DNA of 64,000 bases, taken from NCBI RefSeq assembly GCF_028776105.2, contig NZ_CP145606.1, positions 682,001 through 746,000 on the forward strand, read 5' to 3'. A program made the position numbers and the translations under genes. The notes beneath the pieces were generated by a model. The model worked only from the letters and a program-made list of their open reading frames with translations, did not search any database and was not told the origin of the DNA. Origin of the DNA: Neisseria leonii (GTDB lineage: Bacteria; Pseudomonadota; Gammaproteobacteria; Burkholderiales; Neisseriaceae). Shown here piece by piece: positions 26,522 to 35,057 of the stretch. Every line of letters starts with the position of its first letter. The stretch's first letter is position 1.

Positions 26522-27591
26522 TATTGATCATCCTTTTCGGTTTTCAGGCGGGCAAATTCGGCATGTGTCATACCGAGCATTTTGGCGGCGGCGGCCTCTT
26601 CGGCCGTGAGTGCGGCCACATTCGGAGTACCGTCTGCGCCCACAGCAGCAGTCTGCGTGCAGGATAAAGCGGCAACAGCTTGGGCGTTGTCCAGATAGCC
26701 GGTTAAGAAAGCCAAACCGTTGGGCTGTTTCAGCACGCTTTTGGCCCATTCTTTTTGCGCCGGCAGCAGTTTGCCTGCACTCAAAGCAGCCGCAATCAGA
26801 TCTTTGCCCTTGTCGGCTTCCAATTGCGCCGACAATGCGGCCAAGCGGTTTTGCAGTTCCTGCACGACTGAAACCGGCGCATATTGTGTCGGATCGGGTG
26901 TGGCATTCTGTACGGACAGTACGGCGGCTTTTTGTCCGGCAGCAGCCGGCTGGACAAATAAATCGGCTGACAGTACGGCATCTTTGGGCTTGGCCGCCAG
27001 CAGTGCGCTTAAAGCGGCCGTCAGCTCCTCTTCTGTGGCCTGAGGCAGACCGAACAGTTGTTGCAATAACGCTTTCATCGGATTTTGCTCCGTTTCTGGT
27101 TTAAAAAACTGTGCCGACGCGGCCGCCAACACTTCGTCCATACCGTCCAATGCCGGATAGTTGGTCAATGCGGCATGATGGATTTTTCGTACATACCCCT
27201 GCGTGTCGTACGAAAATACCGCAGAGATATAGCGGTATTCTCTGGCTGCAATCGCAGCGGCCGCTTTATCTGTCCATTCCACATCGGCAAACAGCCCTTC
27301 CGGTGTAAACATCAGTCGGCGCATCCAACCGGCAGCGGGCGCGGGACGGCCGTTTTTCTCCTTGTGCAGGGTTTGGTGTTCGTAATCGACTACCAATTGA
27401 TTACGGCTGCTGTTGGCCGAATCTGCTACATTCAGGCCGTTCTCTTCGGTCAGATACCAAGCAGGCGCATCAAACGGCCGGCCGTCGATCGCACGGAACT
27501 CGCCGTAGGGCAGCAGCTGGATGCGGCCGTTTTGCGGAGAGGCTTCAAAACTGCATACAGCCAGCATCAGGTCGGGTTTCTTTGGGTGCAT
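26521..27591 (-). CDS. Head maturation protease I with nested scaffold Z
   Basis: A 356-residue Mu I-type protease: HPKKPDLMLAVCSFE, QLVVDYEHQTLH, AAGWMRRLMFTPEGLFADVEWT and EYRYISAVFSYD form the catalytic domain (first ~165 residues). The rest is an Ala/Gln-rich helical scaffold. An internal ATG at 27078 with GGAG upstream (MKALLQQLFGLP) could make the separate scaffold Z, as in Mu. The frame starts with TTG at 27627, but the ATG at 27591 is more likely. Confidence 0.88.
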   Translation of the reverse strand: MHPKKPDLMLAVCSFEASPQNGRIQLLPYGEFRAIDGRPFDAPAWYLTEENGLNVADSANSSRNQLVVDYEHQTLHKEKNGRPAPAAGWMRRLMFTPEGLFADVEWTDKAAAAIAAREYRYISAVFSYDTQGYVRKIHHAALTNYPALDGMDEVLAAASAQFFKPETEQNPMKALLQQLFGLPQATEEELTAALSALLAAKPKDAVLSADLFVQPAAAGQKAAVLSVQNATPDPTQYAPVSVVQELQNRLAALSAQLEADKGKDLIAAALSAGKLLPAQKEWAKSVLKQPNGLAFLTGYLDNAQAVAALSCTQTAAVGADGTPNVAALTAEEAAAAKMLGMTHAEFARLKTEKDDQ

Positions 27592-27673
27592 GGTTTTCTC
27601 ACTTACAATGCCGCCATTTTGCCGCAACCGCTCCGCGCCGGTCAGGGGAGAAGCTTCAACCCTTTTCCGGCCG

Positions 27674-27705
27674 CAAAAAAAGCAGCCCGACGGCTGCCTG
27701 TTCTT
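27674..27705 (-). terminator. Hairpin upstream of the capsid protease gene
   Basis: On the minus strand GCAGCCGTCGGGCTGC is followed by TTTTTTT. It lies after the G gene and before I. A second GC hairpin with a T run on both strands (about 27804-27828, ACGCGCCCAAAGCGCGT) lies closer to the G stop. Confidence 0.7.
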
Positions 27706-27843
27706 CCTGTATACGGCACTGCTCTTTAAAACCGCTTCTGATACCCCCTTGAAAACGCAGGAGCGCGTTTCCCGTTCAGTCCATACCTTTGCTACCCAAA
27801 AGACAAAACGCGCCCAAAGCGCGTTTTTTAGCCGTTTCTGCCG

Positions 27844-28263
27844 TCATCCGGTCAGGCGGGCAAAATAATCCTGTACATCGTCCATTAAATCCTGTTTGTC
27901 CTGATTGGTCAGCAACAGAAATTCGCGCTGCGGAATACGCACTTTTTTACCGCGCCCGGCCATGCCGCCGAAATTGTGGACGGCCGCATACACCATATTG
28001 GTACCCACCAGCGCCGTATCGTTGTCCGACAGCTGCGTGATACTGCCGCGCAGGCGGCCGGTATCGATCAGGGGTTTGCCGTTCCGGTATTTCAGGCCGA
28101 GCCACTTCGGGCGGCCGCTTTGACGGAAATTGGTCAGTACTGCCGTGTGCATGGTACCGGACAGGCGGCGCATCAACAGATAGCGGTTGTCGTCCAAGCC
28201 TCGTCCCAGCCGTTCGATTTGGTTCTGTACGACAAATAAATTGTTGATTTCGATTTCAATCAT
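27844..28263 (-). CDS. Virion morphogenesis protein, Mu G (gp31)
   Basis: A 139-residue protein of the phage virion morphogenesis family: MIEIEINNLFVVQNQIERLG, RAKWLGLKYRNGKPLIDTGRLRGSI-like core and AAVHNFGG. In Mu, G is needed for tail attachment and head-tail joining. The ATG at 28263 has AGGA at good distance; two further in-frame ATGs upstream (28272, 28281) are less likely. Confidence 0.85.
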   Translation of the reverse strand: MIEIEINNLFVVQNQIERLGRGLDDNRYLLMRRLSGTMHTAVLTNFRQSGRPKWLGLKYRNGKPLIDTGRLRGSITQLSDNDTALVGTNMVYAAVHNFGGMAGRGKKVRIPQREFLLLTNQDKQDLMDDVQDYFARLTG

Positions 28264-28362
28264 GGGTAACATCCTGAACAAGGCCGTCTGAAAAGCGGTG
28301 AATCTGCCTACCGCAGCCTGCCCGTCAGGGCGACCGAGAGCGTGTGTAGGGGAGCGGCAGTC

Positions 28363-29649
28363 CTACCTGACGGCCTTAATTACTTTTTTCCTTTCAAGCA
28401 ATTTATTCAATTCATCTTTACCGATTCCTCGGTATGATTGAACAAATATCTCATTCTCAGGCTGGATATATTTCAAAACAGCCATCAATCCCTGACGTAC
28501 CAAAATATAATTTTTCCCGTCTTGGAAAAGATATTCCGGCTCATAAATCATATCCGGCAGTAAAGCATATACCTCAGTTCCAAATTTTTGTCCTGAACGG
28601 CTTTCTATCTGCTTAATCAGGGTGTCATCCGACAGCCACACCGTAGCCCGTTTCATATCAGCTGCTTCTTGGGTTTGTCTGCTGAATACGCCTGCTGCAA
28701 ATCTCAGTTTGCGGGATAAAGTATTGCGGATAACGATTTTTTCGTCTGTTGTGATTTTGTCGGGTAAGCCTAAGCGTTTCTTGACTACATCAAACTCTCC
28801 CTCCAACTGCTTAAACGCCGCCTGAAACGCCGTGCCCGCCATCTCTGCTTTGGCAAACTGATGCGCCAGAGCACGGTCGTATTTGTCCAAATCGGGGCAG
28901 TAATTCATCCGCCCGGCGTTGTAGTCGAAGCCGCGGTCGGTGGTGATTTTCGTGCCGTCGGGCGCAACATAGGCAACAGTTTTATAGCTATCGCCTTTTT
29001 TGTTGTAGATTTTATGGGCCTCAGTCAGATTGTGTCCGCCCGAAACGCTGATGCTTCGGCCTTCGCGTTCGATGTCGCGATCTGAAAGGGCAGTTACCGA
29101 ACAGCGGCAGCGGTAGCCGTTGGGCGGGTAAAACGTTGCCCAAAACGGGTCGTCGTAGCGGTACACCAAGCCGTCCATTGCCGAATGTGCGGCGCGCGTC
29201 CGGTGGTCGTTTACCGCATCGTACCGCCAAAACGGCCGCGCGTCCAAGTTCTGCATATAGCTTTGATACTGCGCGGCGGAATAGGCGCTCTGCATATTAG
29301 TACGGAACAGATTGTCCAAACGGCGCGGCGTGCCGAACACTTCGCCCGTTTCCGGGTCGGTGATTTCCTGCCCGTTATGGCCGTTCGGGTGCAGCCAGCC
29401 TTTGGCGGCCAGATGGTTGAGCAGCTCTTTTTTCCATGCGGAAAACGGCTGGCCGTTTTCCGCTGCGCGAACCATGCTCTGCTTGATGTCGTTGAGCATA
29501 TCCAAATTGGTCATCCGCGCGATGGTATAAACTTTCGCGATTTCAGACGGCGTTAAATGGCGGTAGTTTTCGGCGGTAACGTTTTTCGCTTTCAGCCATT
29601 CAACCGCCGCTTCGGGTTTGAGGCCGAGCGCAAACTTAATCTGCGGCAT
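28363..29649 (-). CDS. Minor head protein F (gp30) with a C-terminal nuclease-like domain
   Basis: A 428-residue protein. The first ~250 residues are the Mu F/SPP1 gp7 head morphogenesis domain (AYSAAQYQSYMQ, RPFWRYDAVNDHRTRAAHSAMDG, FYPPNGYRCRCSV). After a linker, residues about 318-420 resemble the PBECR group of phage-borne RNase-like toxin domains (VWLSDDTLIKQI, then LVRQGLMAVLKYI and VQSYRGIGKDELNKLL). The DNA of this last part is clearly AT-richer than the rest of the gene, suggesting a transplanted 3' end. The nuclease assignment is from recalled family pattern. Confidence 0.87.
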   Translation of the reverse strand: MPQIKFALGLKPEAAVEWLKAKNVTAENYRHLTPSEIAKVYTIARMTNLDMLNDIKQSMVRAAENGQPFSAWKKELLNHLAAKGWLHPNGHNGQEITDPETGEVFGTPRRLDNLFRTNMQSAYSAAQYQSYMQNLDARPFWRYDAVNDHRTRAAHSAMDGLVYRYDDPFWATFYPPNGYRCRCSVTALSDRDIEREGRSISVSGGHNLTEAHKIYNKKGDSYKTVAYVAPDGTKITTDRGFDYNAGRMNYCPDLDKYDRALAHQFAKAEMAGTAFQAAFKQLEGEFDVVKKRLGLPDKITTDEKIVIRNTLSRKLRFAAGVFSRQTQEAADMKRATVWLSDDTLIKQIESRSGQKFGTEVYALLPDMIYEPEYLFQDGKNYILVRQGLMAVLKYIQPENEIFVQSYRGIGKDELNKLLERKKVIKAVR

Positions 29650-31207
29650 CGTGCTGTCCCAGCAAATCACTTAAAAACAGGGCTTGTTGCAGATAGCCCG
29701 CCAAAGCGCGGTTGTCCAAATCGGGGTAGAGCGCGGTTAAGACGGCATCGGCTTCTTCGTAACTTTCCGCATTCATCACGGCGGTCACGGCCTGTTTTAA
29801 CACGGGATTTAACTGCGCGTTAAAGTCGGGCACGTTCAAAGCCTCGTCCAAACTCTCGTCAAGCAGCTGCTGGCCGTGTTTGGCCGCCTTGCCGCTGTTT
29901 ACAGACGGCCTTGCATTCAAAGCCGCCAGCGCGGTCTGCGTAATGGGATTGTCTGCCGTTTTTCTGCCTAACACCGTTTCGCCTTCCTGCACATCGGGAA
30001 TCGCCAGTTTTTCGCGTGCCCAGTTTTCGGGAATCTGTACGCCGACATCCACCAGTTTCGGCAATGCATCGGCAAATACCGCCAAGTCGGCTGTTTCACG
30101 AGTATCGAACTCAAACACCGGACAGCGGCGCGGATTGAATCCGGCAAAATTGGTTTGCAGATAGGGGCGGATAATCTGCCGGGTCAGGGTTTGTGCCAGG
30201 CGGTTGGCATCGGATACCAATAAGTCGCGCCGGATCTCGTTGTGTACCAGCCCAAGTGCGTGGGTGCTGGCTTTGCCGTCCGCGCCGCTGGTCAGCGTCT
30301 GCCCCAGAATCAGCCGCGCAGCCGATTTTTCGCACCACTCCGTCATCGTCATAAACGGATTGCTGCCGGCTGCGGTACCCGCTGCGGCCTGATGCAGTTC
30401 GATCTGCATACCGTCGGGCATAATTCCGGCAGCGTTGTGGCCGATTTCCGCCACAGCGCGCAACAGTGTGCGCTTTTCTTTTTCCGTTGCACCCGCACCG
30501 TATTTACCGATGCGTATCGGCATACCGTACAGCTCTAAAAATTCGGCAAAATCGTGTACCGAATAATGTTTGAACATATAGAGCCAGGCCAAGGTGCGGA
30601 ATAAACCGCTGCGTGCGGCCTGTCCGCTGCGGTTCTTATGATGGTGGACTACCCAGCCCAGCGGCCACAGCGGTTCGCCCTCCGGCCGTTCGGGGGTTTT
30701 GAGCAGAAGGTTGTCATCCTTATCCCATTTAAACCATGACTGAGGCTTGTGGCGGAATGCGGCAGGATAATACAGGCCGTCTGAAAACGACCAATGAATT
30801 TCCAATGCGGCAAACCCGTGGCCGACCGCGTCGAGCAAATCCATCAGTAAATCTTCAAAGTCGGCAATACCGCCGATCATGACACCTGCCGCTTCGGCCA
30901 GTTTTTCTTCTGCCGCCGTCGGGTTGCGCGGCGGTGCAATCCGCCAATCCAATCCCAACAGAGCCAGCTTGCGCGTACCCAAAGCTGCGGCAATGGCACT
31001 GTCGCGCTCTTCAATGTCGGCAAACAGCTCGTGTTGTGCGGTCATATCGCCGCTTTCCGCATCTTCAAACAGTGTCCGCATTTTGGCCGGTGTGATCTGG
31101 GTACTGGGATGGTCGGTTATCACACGGCCGTTGGCGGTAATCCGGGCATCCAGCGTTTGGCTGCCCTTTGGCAGTTTGATTCTTTCGGTTTTGTCTTTTT
31201 TTGCCAT
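29636..31207 (-). CDS. Portal protein, Mu gp29 (DUF935)
   Basis: A 523-residue portal of the DUF935 family: KTERIKLPKGSQTLDARI, DWRIAPPRNPTAAEEK, FADLLMDLLDAVGHGFA-like and EWCEKSAARLILGQTLTSGADGKAST. It forms the DNA entry ring at one head vertex. The ATG at 31207 overlaps the terminase stop (TAATG); one more ATG lies four codons upstream. Confidence 0.94.
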   Translation of the reverse strand: MAKKDKTERIKLPKGSQTLDARITANGRVITDHPSTQITPAKMRTLFEDAESGDMTAQHELFADIEERDSAIAAALGTRKLALLGLDWRIAPPRNPTAAEEKLAEAAGVMIGGIADFEDLLMDLLDAVGHGFAALEIHWSFSDGLYYPAAFRHKPQSWFKWDKDDNLLLKTPERPEGEPLWPLGWVVHHHKNRSGQAARSGLFRTLAWLYMFKHYSVHDFAEFLELYGMPIRIGKYGAGATEKEKRTLLRAVAEIGHNAAGIMPDGMQIELHQAAAGTAAGSNPFMTMTEWCEKSAARLILGQTLTSGADGKASTHALGLVHNEIRRDLLVSDANRLAQTLTRQIIRPYLQTNFAGFNPRRCPVFEFDTRETADLAVFADALPKLVDVGVQIPENWAREKLAIPDVQEGETVLGRKTADNPITQTALAALNARPSVNSGKAAKHGQQLLDESLDEALNVPDFNAQLNPVLKQAVTAVMNAESYEEADAVLTALYPDLDNRALAGYLQQALFLSDLLGQHDAAD

Positions 31208-32841
31208 TATTTTGCCCATTTGCTCTTAAATCCGCTGTCGTCAAAATCGTTGTCGGTTGTGCTGTACCATTCCACCGGCGCGCTGTTGGCCGTCGCGCCC
31301 GTCCACAGCATATGCAGCGCGTCCGGGCCGTCGTCGTGGTCGGCTTTGGGGAAGTGGCGCAGCTGGCCGGTCAAGGCCGACTGGCCGCTGTGCAGCAGAA
31401 TCAGCCCGTTGGCCATATGCGGTTGCAGGGTTTCGATGCGCAGCAGCTTGTCCGCCACCGGTTTGACCGCCCGCGCGGGGACGGGCAGGCCGCGCCGTGC
31501 CGAGCGTTTGACCAGTTCGTCTTTTAAAAACTCCTGAAACTGCACCGTTTCGACAAACCACAGTTTGCAGCGGTATTTCGCGTGCAGGCGGATGACGTCT
31601 TCGATAATCAGGTCGGGCAGGCGTTTTTTAATCTGCGCTTCGACGACAAACAGTTTGCCGGTACTTCTTTGATACCCGCCCACCAGAATGGCCGACGGGT
31701 CGCGCCCCGCGCCCGCCTTGCCCAGGCTCGGGTCGAGTGCGCCGAAGTAGACCAGATCGGCGGGCAGTTCCGTCCAAAAGCGCAGGGACCGGGCAAACGG
31801 CGCATCGTCGCCGCTGACGGGGTCGTTCTGGTATTCGCTGTCAAAGGCGGCATGGCCGTCGCGGGCGCGGATTTTCATCAAATCCAAGATGCCGCGCGCC
31901 GCCCAGCCGGTTTGCGCGCCTTTGTCCATTTCTTCACGGTTGGCACGGTAGAAGGCATCGGCCATGGCTTCGCCGGCCTTGCCGTTGTTGCGCAAAACGG
32001 CCTCCCACTCGTCCCATAAGTCCATTCTGTCCGGCCACTGTAAGACGGCCTGAAACTTGATGCTGCGCCAAAACGGATTGTTCAGCGTGCGGTTGAGCAC
32101 GCTGTCGTAATGCAGAATCGTGCCGATATACACCACATCGTATTTCTGGCCGACACCGCCCAAAGGCAGCACGGTTTTGGCCAGCCAGCCGGCCAGTTGG
32201 TCGCGCCGGTCGGGATTGCGCACCTGCTCGTCGTTTTCGATGTCGTCCAGAACAGTCAAATCGGGGCGGTAGGGGCCGTGGCGCAGGCCGCGCAGCTTTT
32301 TGCCGCTGCCGGCCGCCTGAATTTTGATGCCGTTGGCCGTAACCGCCGTCCCCGCATTCCACACCCGCCCCTGACCGCAGGCTTCGGGGAAATCGGTTTT
32401 TAAACGCGGATTGAATTCCAGTTCGGCCTTGACCGCTTCCAGCATGGGGTAAGCCTGATCAATGCTGTCCATCACCAGCACGATATAGTGCTTCTGCGCG
32501 GTAACGATGCAGTAGAGCGTAAACAGCTGGGTCACCAGCGTGGACTTGGCTTCGCCGCGCGGTGCGGCCACCGCGTCGTGCTGGCCTTTTTCCTGCCGCA
32601 GGATTTCGCTCAGGCGCGTGAAAAGATAAGTGTGCAGCTGCGAGGGCTCGGGCGTGCGCACATAGTGCGGAAAATAGGTATGGACGAAATACTCATAGCC
32701 GCCTACCGGATCCAATACCTTGGCGCGACGTGCTGCAGCGGCTTTGGGCGATGCGTCGAAACCGTCGGCCTCCGCTTCGATCAATCGTCGAAAACTATCG
32801 GCAATAGTGGCAAGGTTTTTCAAAAAATCTTTGTTTTTCAT
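31207..32841 (-). CDS. Terminase large subunit, Mu gp28
   Basis: A 544-residue packaging motor. The ATPase site is APRGEAKST (about 93-101) with LVMDSIDQA as the following acidic strand; LDDIENDEQVRNPDRRDQL is the coupling region, and the C-terminal RNase H-like nuclease begins FGALDPSLGKAGAGRDPSAI. Next to it lies a rightward cargo gene rather than gp27 directly. Confidence 0.95.
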   Translation of the reverse strand: MKNKDFLKNLATIADSFRRLIEAEADGFDASPKAAAARRAKVLDPVGGYEYFVHTYFPHYVRTPEPSQLHTYLFTRLSEILRQEKGQHDAVAAPRGEAKSTLVTQLFTLYCIVTAQKHYIVLVMDSIDQAYPMLEAVKAELEFNPRLKTDFPEACGQGRVWNAGTAVTANGIKIQAAGSGKKLRGLRHGPYRPDLTVLDDIENDEQVRNPDRRDQLAGWLAKTVLPLGGVGQKYDVVYIGTILHYDSVLNRTLNNPFWRSIKFQAVLQWPDRMDLWDEWEAVLRNNGKAGEAMADAFYRANREEMDKGAQTGWAARGILDLMKIRARDGHAAFDSEYQNDPVSGDDAPFARSLRFWTELPADLVYFGALDPSLGKAGAGRDPSAILVGGYQRSTGKLFVVEAQIKKRLPDLIIEDVIRLHAKYRCKLWFVETVQFQEFLKDELVKRSARRGLPVPARAVKPVADKLLRIETLQPHMANGLILLHSGQSALTGQLRHFPKADHDDGPDALHMLWTGATANSAPVEWYSTTDNDFDDSGFKSKWAK

Positions 32842-32855
32842 GACAAGGAATGGAC

Positions 32856-33350
32856 ATGCAGATTAATAGAGCGCTTCAAGAAACAATATTGAAACATTTA
32901 ACGGAATGTTTTCCCGGCCATCCTGAACATAGTTTTTATAGCGAATTGATAGCAATTCATGGCGAAAAAGAAGTAGTCGGGACAATCTTATATTTGCAAA
33001 TGCACAACCTCCTTGAATGTAAGGAAAGCGCAGAAATCGGGCATGGCATACCCGATATTTTATGGGGGCTGACGAGGCCAACAGCAAAAGCTTTTGACTT
33101 CCTTGCCAATGACGGCGGTCTGTCCGCCATTCTCGGTGTCGTTACGGTCAAACTGCACAGCGATACCATTCAAGCTCTGGTGGCTGCAAAAATCGACCAA
33201 GCAGAGATTTCTGATACAGAAAAAAGCCGTCTGAAAACAGAATTGGGAAAAATCAAAGACACTGCATTAAGTACACTTACGGAAAATATCATTAATGCTA
33301 TTCCTGCTGCCCAACTCATCTCAGTTTTAAAATCAGCTATCAGCCCCTAA
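32856..33350 (+). CDS. Rightward cargo gene of unknown function (moron candidate)
   Basis: A 164-residue protein, the only rightward gene inside the phage late region. AAGGA lies 8 bases before the ATG at 32856. The N-terminal 70 residues look like a winged-helix or small helical domain (HSFYSELIAIHGEKEVVGTI), followed by the segment AFDFLANDGGLSAILGVVTV and a helical C-terminus rich in Lys/Glu. I recall this FLA-DGGL-AIL-VVT pattern in unnamed phage proteins but know no function. DNA is AT-rich relative to its neighbours. It splits gp27 from gp28 and overlaps the gp27 stop by four bases. Confidence 0.75.
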   Translation: MQINRALQETILKHLTECFPGHPEHSFYSELIAIHGEKEVVGTILYLQMHNLLECKESAEIGHGIPDILWGLTRPTAKAFDFLANDGGLSAILGVVTVKLHSDTIQALVAAKIDQAEISDTEKSRLKTELGKIKDTALSTLTENIINAIPAAQLISVLKSAISP

Positions 33351-33853
33351 CCGAATTTCTTTTCCACTTCCACCCCGAACGGTTCCAGTACTTCCACAAA
33401 CGCCGCCAAATGTTTGGGGTGTTTTTCCTGCACGAACGACATCAGAAATTCAATCAGTTTCAACGCGGTGGCCAGCTCGGAGGTTTCCGGCATCACCCGT
33501 TTGTTGGCCGCCACCGTTTTGGCAAAGGCATCGGCCAGACCGGCCAGCAGTTTTGCCCGCTCGGAAGGCGGCAGATCCTCGCTGCTGCCGTCCTGCAGCA
33601 GCGTCATGGTGTGGTTGTACTGTGCCAGGAAGCCCGCCAGCATGGCGCGGCTCAATTCTTCGATGCCGCCGCCGGCCAGCGTGTAGGCCGCGCGCAGTTT
33701 TTCCCAGTCGTCGCCCGCATCGGCCGCTTTGCGTTTCCACGCGCGCGCCGTCGCCTGCGGCACTTGGCAGACCATCGCGGCGGTTTCCAGCGTCTGTTCT
33801 CCGCCGATATACAGCCGCCGCAGCTTTTCGCGCGTCTCTTTCGGGTGCGCCAT
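33347..33853 (-). CDS. Terminase small subunit-like protein, Mu gp27 (DUF3486)
   Basis: A 168-residue protein: a helix-turn-helix N-terminus (LRRLYIGGEQTLETAAMVCQVPQATARAWKRKA) and a helical rest with LPPSERAKLLAGLADAFAKT. It probably recognises phage DNA for packaging. Confidence 0.9.
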   Translation of the reverse strand: MAHPKETREKLRRLYIGGEQTLETAAMVCQVPQATARAWKRKAADAGDDWEKLRAAYTLAGGGIEELSRAMLAGFLAQYNHTMTLLQDGSSEDLPPSERAKLLAGLADAFAKTVAANKRVMPETSELATALKLIEFLMSFVQEKHPKHLAAFVEVLEPFGVEVEKKFG

Positions 33854-33854
33854 C

Positions 33855-34079
33855 TCACAGCCCCAGTTTGGCTTTGATCAGGGCAATGCCGGCCGCCGCC
33901 ATACCGCCCGACAGCGCACCGGCCACACCGCCCGCCGCCGCGCCGGTGGCCGCCGAAATGCGGCGCGTTTCGGCACGGATCTGCTGCAACTCTTCTTCCA
34001 TGATTTCCTGATTGGCCAGACATAAATCCTGTTTGGCCTCAATCCGCGCCAGCGCGGCCAGAATCGGGTCTTGATTCAT
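33855..34079 (-). CDS. Small Mu gp26-like protein
   Basis: A 74-residue protein with an N-terminal coiled coil (ALARIEAKQDLCLANQEIMEEEL) and a Gly/Ala-rich hydrophobic C-terminus that could insert in a membrane. It occupies the position of Mu gp26 between gp25 and gp27. Role unknown. Confidence 0.75.
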   Translation of the reverse strand: MNQDPILAALARIEAKQDLCLANQEIMEEELQQIRAETRRISAATGAAAGGVAGALSGGMAAAGIALIKAKLGL

Positions 34080-34357
34080 TTGTCTGCCTTTCTTTCCAGT
34101 TTTTCGGCCAGACGGTCGAATTTGTTTTCCAAACGCTCCAATGCGTTCATCACATGGCGGTGGTTGTCCCGCGCCTCGCTCTTGGTGGCATAATCAAGCT
34201 TGACCTGATGCACCATGGCGCGCATCCGGTCGCGTTCCGCGCGCGCCTCTTTGAGGCCGTCCGAAATCGACTTGACCCAATACCACAGCAGCGCGATTAA
34301 AAACGACACCGCCAGCCCGAAAACATATTCCACCGTAATCGGCGTATCGCCGTTCAT
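34076..34357 (-). CDS. Membrane-anchored coiled-coil protein, Mu gp25 (DUF2730)
   Basis: A 93-residue protein with one helix (about 10-28, VFGLAVSFLIALLWYWV) and a long charged coiled coil (ARAERDRMRAMVHQVKLDY; LERLENKFDRLAEKLERK). GGGAGAAA precedes the ATG. Overlaps gp26 by four bases. Confidence 0.82.
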   Translation of the reverse strand: MNGDTPITVEYVFGLAVSFLIALLWYWVKSISDGLKEARAERDRMRAMVHQVKLDYATKSEARDNHRHVMNALERLENKFDRLAEKLERKADK

Positions 34358-34369
34358 ACATTTCTCCCG

Positions 34370-34579
34370 TCAAGGCCACCCGTGTTCGGCATAGGCCTGA
34401 CAACACACACACCTGATACAGCCCGGCACCGCCTGCCGCCGCGCTTCGGGAATCGCCGCCCCGCAGTCTTCGCACTCATACGCGCTCACCGCGTTTTCAG
34501 ACGGCCTGCGTGCCCGGTGCAGGGCATCGGCCAAGAATACGGCTTCCGCCTCTGCGGCGCGGTCAATAAAATCGGTCAT
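34370..34579 (-). CDS. TraR/DksA-family zinc-finger protein
   Basis: A 69-residue protein with the C4 zinc finger of TraR/DksA: C36, C39, C54 and C57 (ECEDCGAAIP and GCIRCVCC). TraR-like proteins bind RNA polymerase through the secondary channel without ppGpp and shift host promoter choice. The N-terminal helix carries DFIDRAAEAEAVFLADAL with acidic residues. It starts the gp25-gp27 block. Confidence 0.88.
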   Translation of the reverse strand: MTDFIDRAAEAEAVFLADALHRARRPSENAVSAYECEDCGAAIPEARRQAVPGCIRCVCCQAYAEHGWP

Positions 34580-34614
34580 CGTGTTTCCTTACCGGCCGTT
34601 GCGGCATGTTTAAC

Positions 34615-34684
34615 GTAGGTCGGATATTCATATCCGACAATCATCCCGTGCTCCCGCCACGTCGGATTCGAGAATCCGACCTAC
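34615..34684. repeat. Composite GTAGGTCGGAT...ATCCGACCTAC repeat
   Basis: Two palindromes (34615-34638 and 34661-34684) face each other so that the 70-base unit as a whole begins GTAGGTCGGAT and ends ATCCGACCTAC. Same build as the other copies in this region. Confidence 0.85.
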
Positions 34685-34700
34685 CGGTTTTCAGACGGCC

Positions 34701-35057
34701 TTACCGTGGGCCGGATACGCCGTATCCGGCAACGCCCGTTCCTTCTGTCCGTTCCTTCCTGTCGGATTGGACAATCCGGCCTGCGGCCGCCCACTCACGC
34801 CATGCGGCATTCTGTGTTTCCAAAGCCTGCACATAGCGGCCGAACTTCGCCGCATGTTGCAGCAGGGCGGCAGGGCTGCCCTCCGTCGGCGGATTCGGGC
34901 GCAGCGGCGGTACCGTCAAAGCGGCCGGTACCGGCGGCATCTTCATCTGCTCCACCGTCTTCACCGTAACCGAGGGCGCGGTTGTAGAGGCGCAGGCTGT
35001 CAGGGCCGATACCGTTGTAAGGCACAGCAGCGCGGTCATTGTCTTTCTGTACTGCAT
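34701..35057 (-). CDS. Outer-membrane spanin lipoprotein (Rz1-like)
   Basis: A 118-residue lipoprotein nested in another frame of the Rz-like gene. A signal peptide ends in the lipobox LTAC with Cys22; the mature part is Pro-rich (VPAALTVPPLRPNPPTEGSP), as in Rz1. AAGGAAATCCCGA in front of the ATG is a good ribosome-binding site. The C-terminus (TGVAGYGVSGPR) is read through a GTGGGCCGGATAC repeat, so the repeat supplies coding sequence and the stop region. Confidence 0.83.
   Translation of the reverse strand: MQYRKTMTALLCLTTVSALTACASTTAPSVTVKTVEQMKMPPVPAALTVPPLRPNPPTEGSPAALLQHAAKFGRYVQALETQNAAWREWAAAGRIVQSDRKERTEGTGVAGYGVSGPR
34706..34784. repeat. Divergent composite copy of the TCGGAT repeat
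   Basis: GTGGGCCGGATACGCCGTAT... and GTCGGATTGGACAATCCGGC... flank about 30 bases. This copy overlaps the 3' end of the Rz1-like gene. Confidence 0.75.

Noticed and set aside
29021..29230. Short frames opposite and within the F gene
   Set aside because: Shadows produced by high GC content in the F gene.
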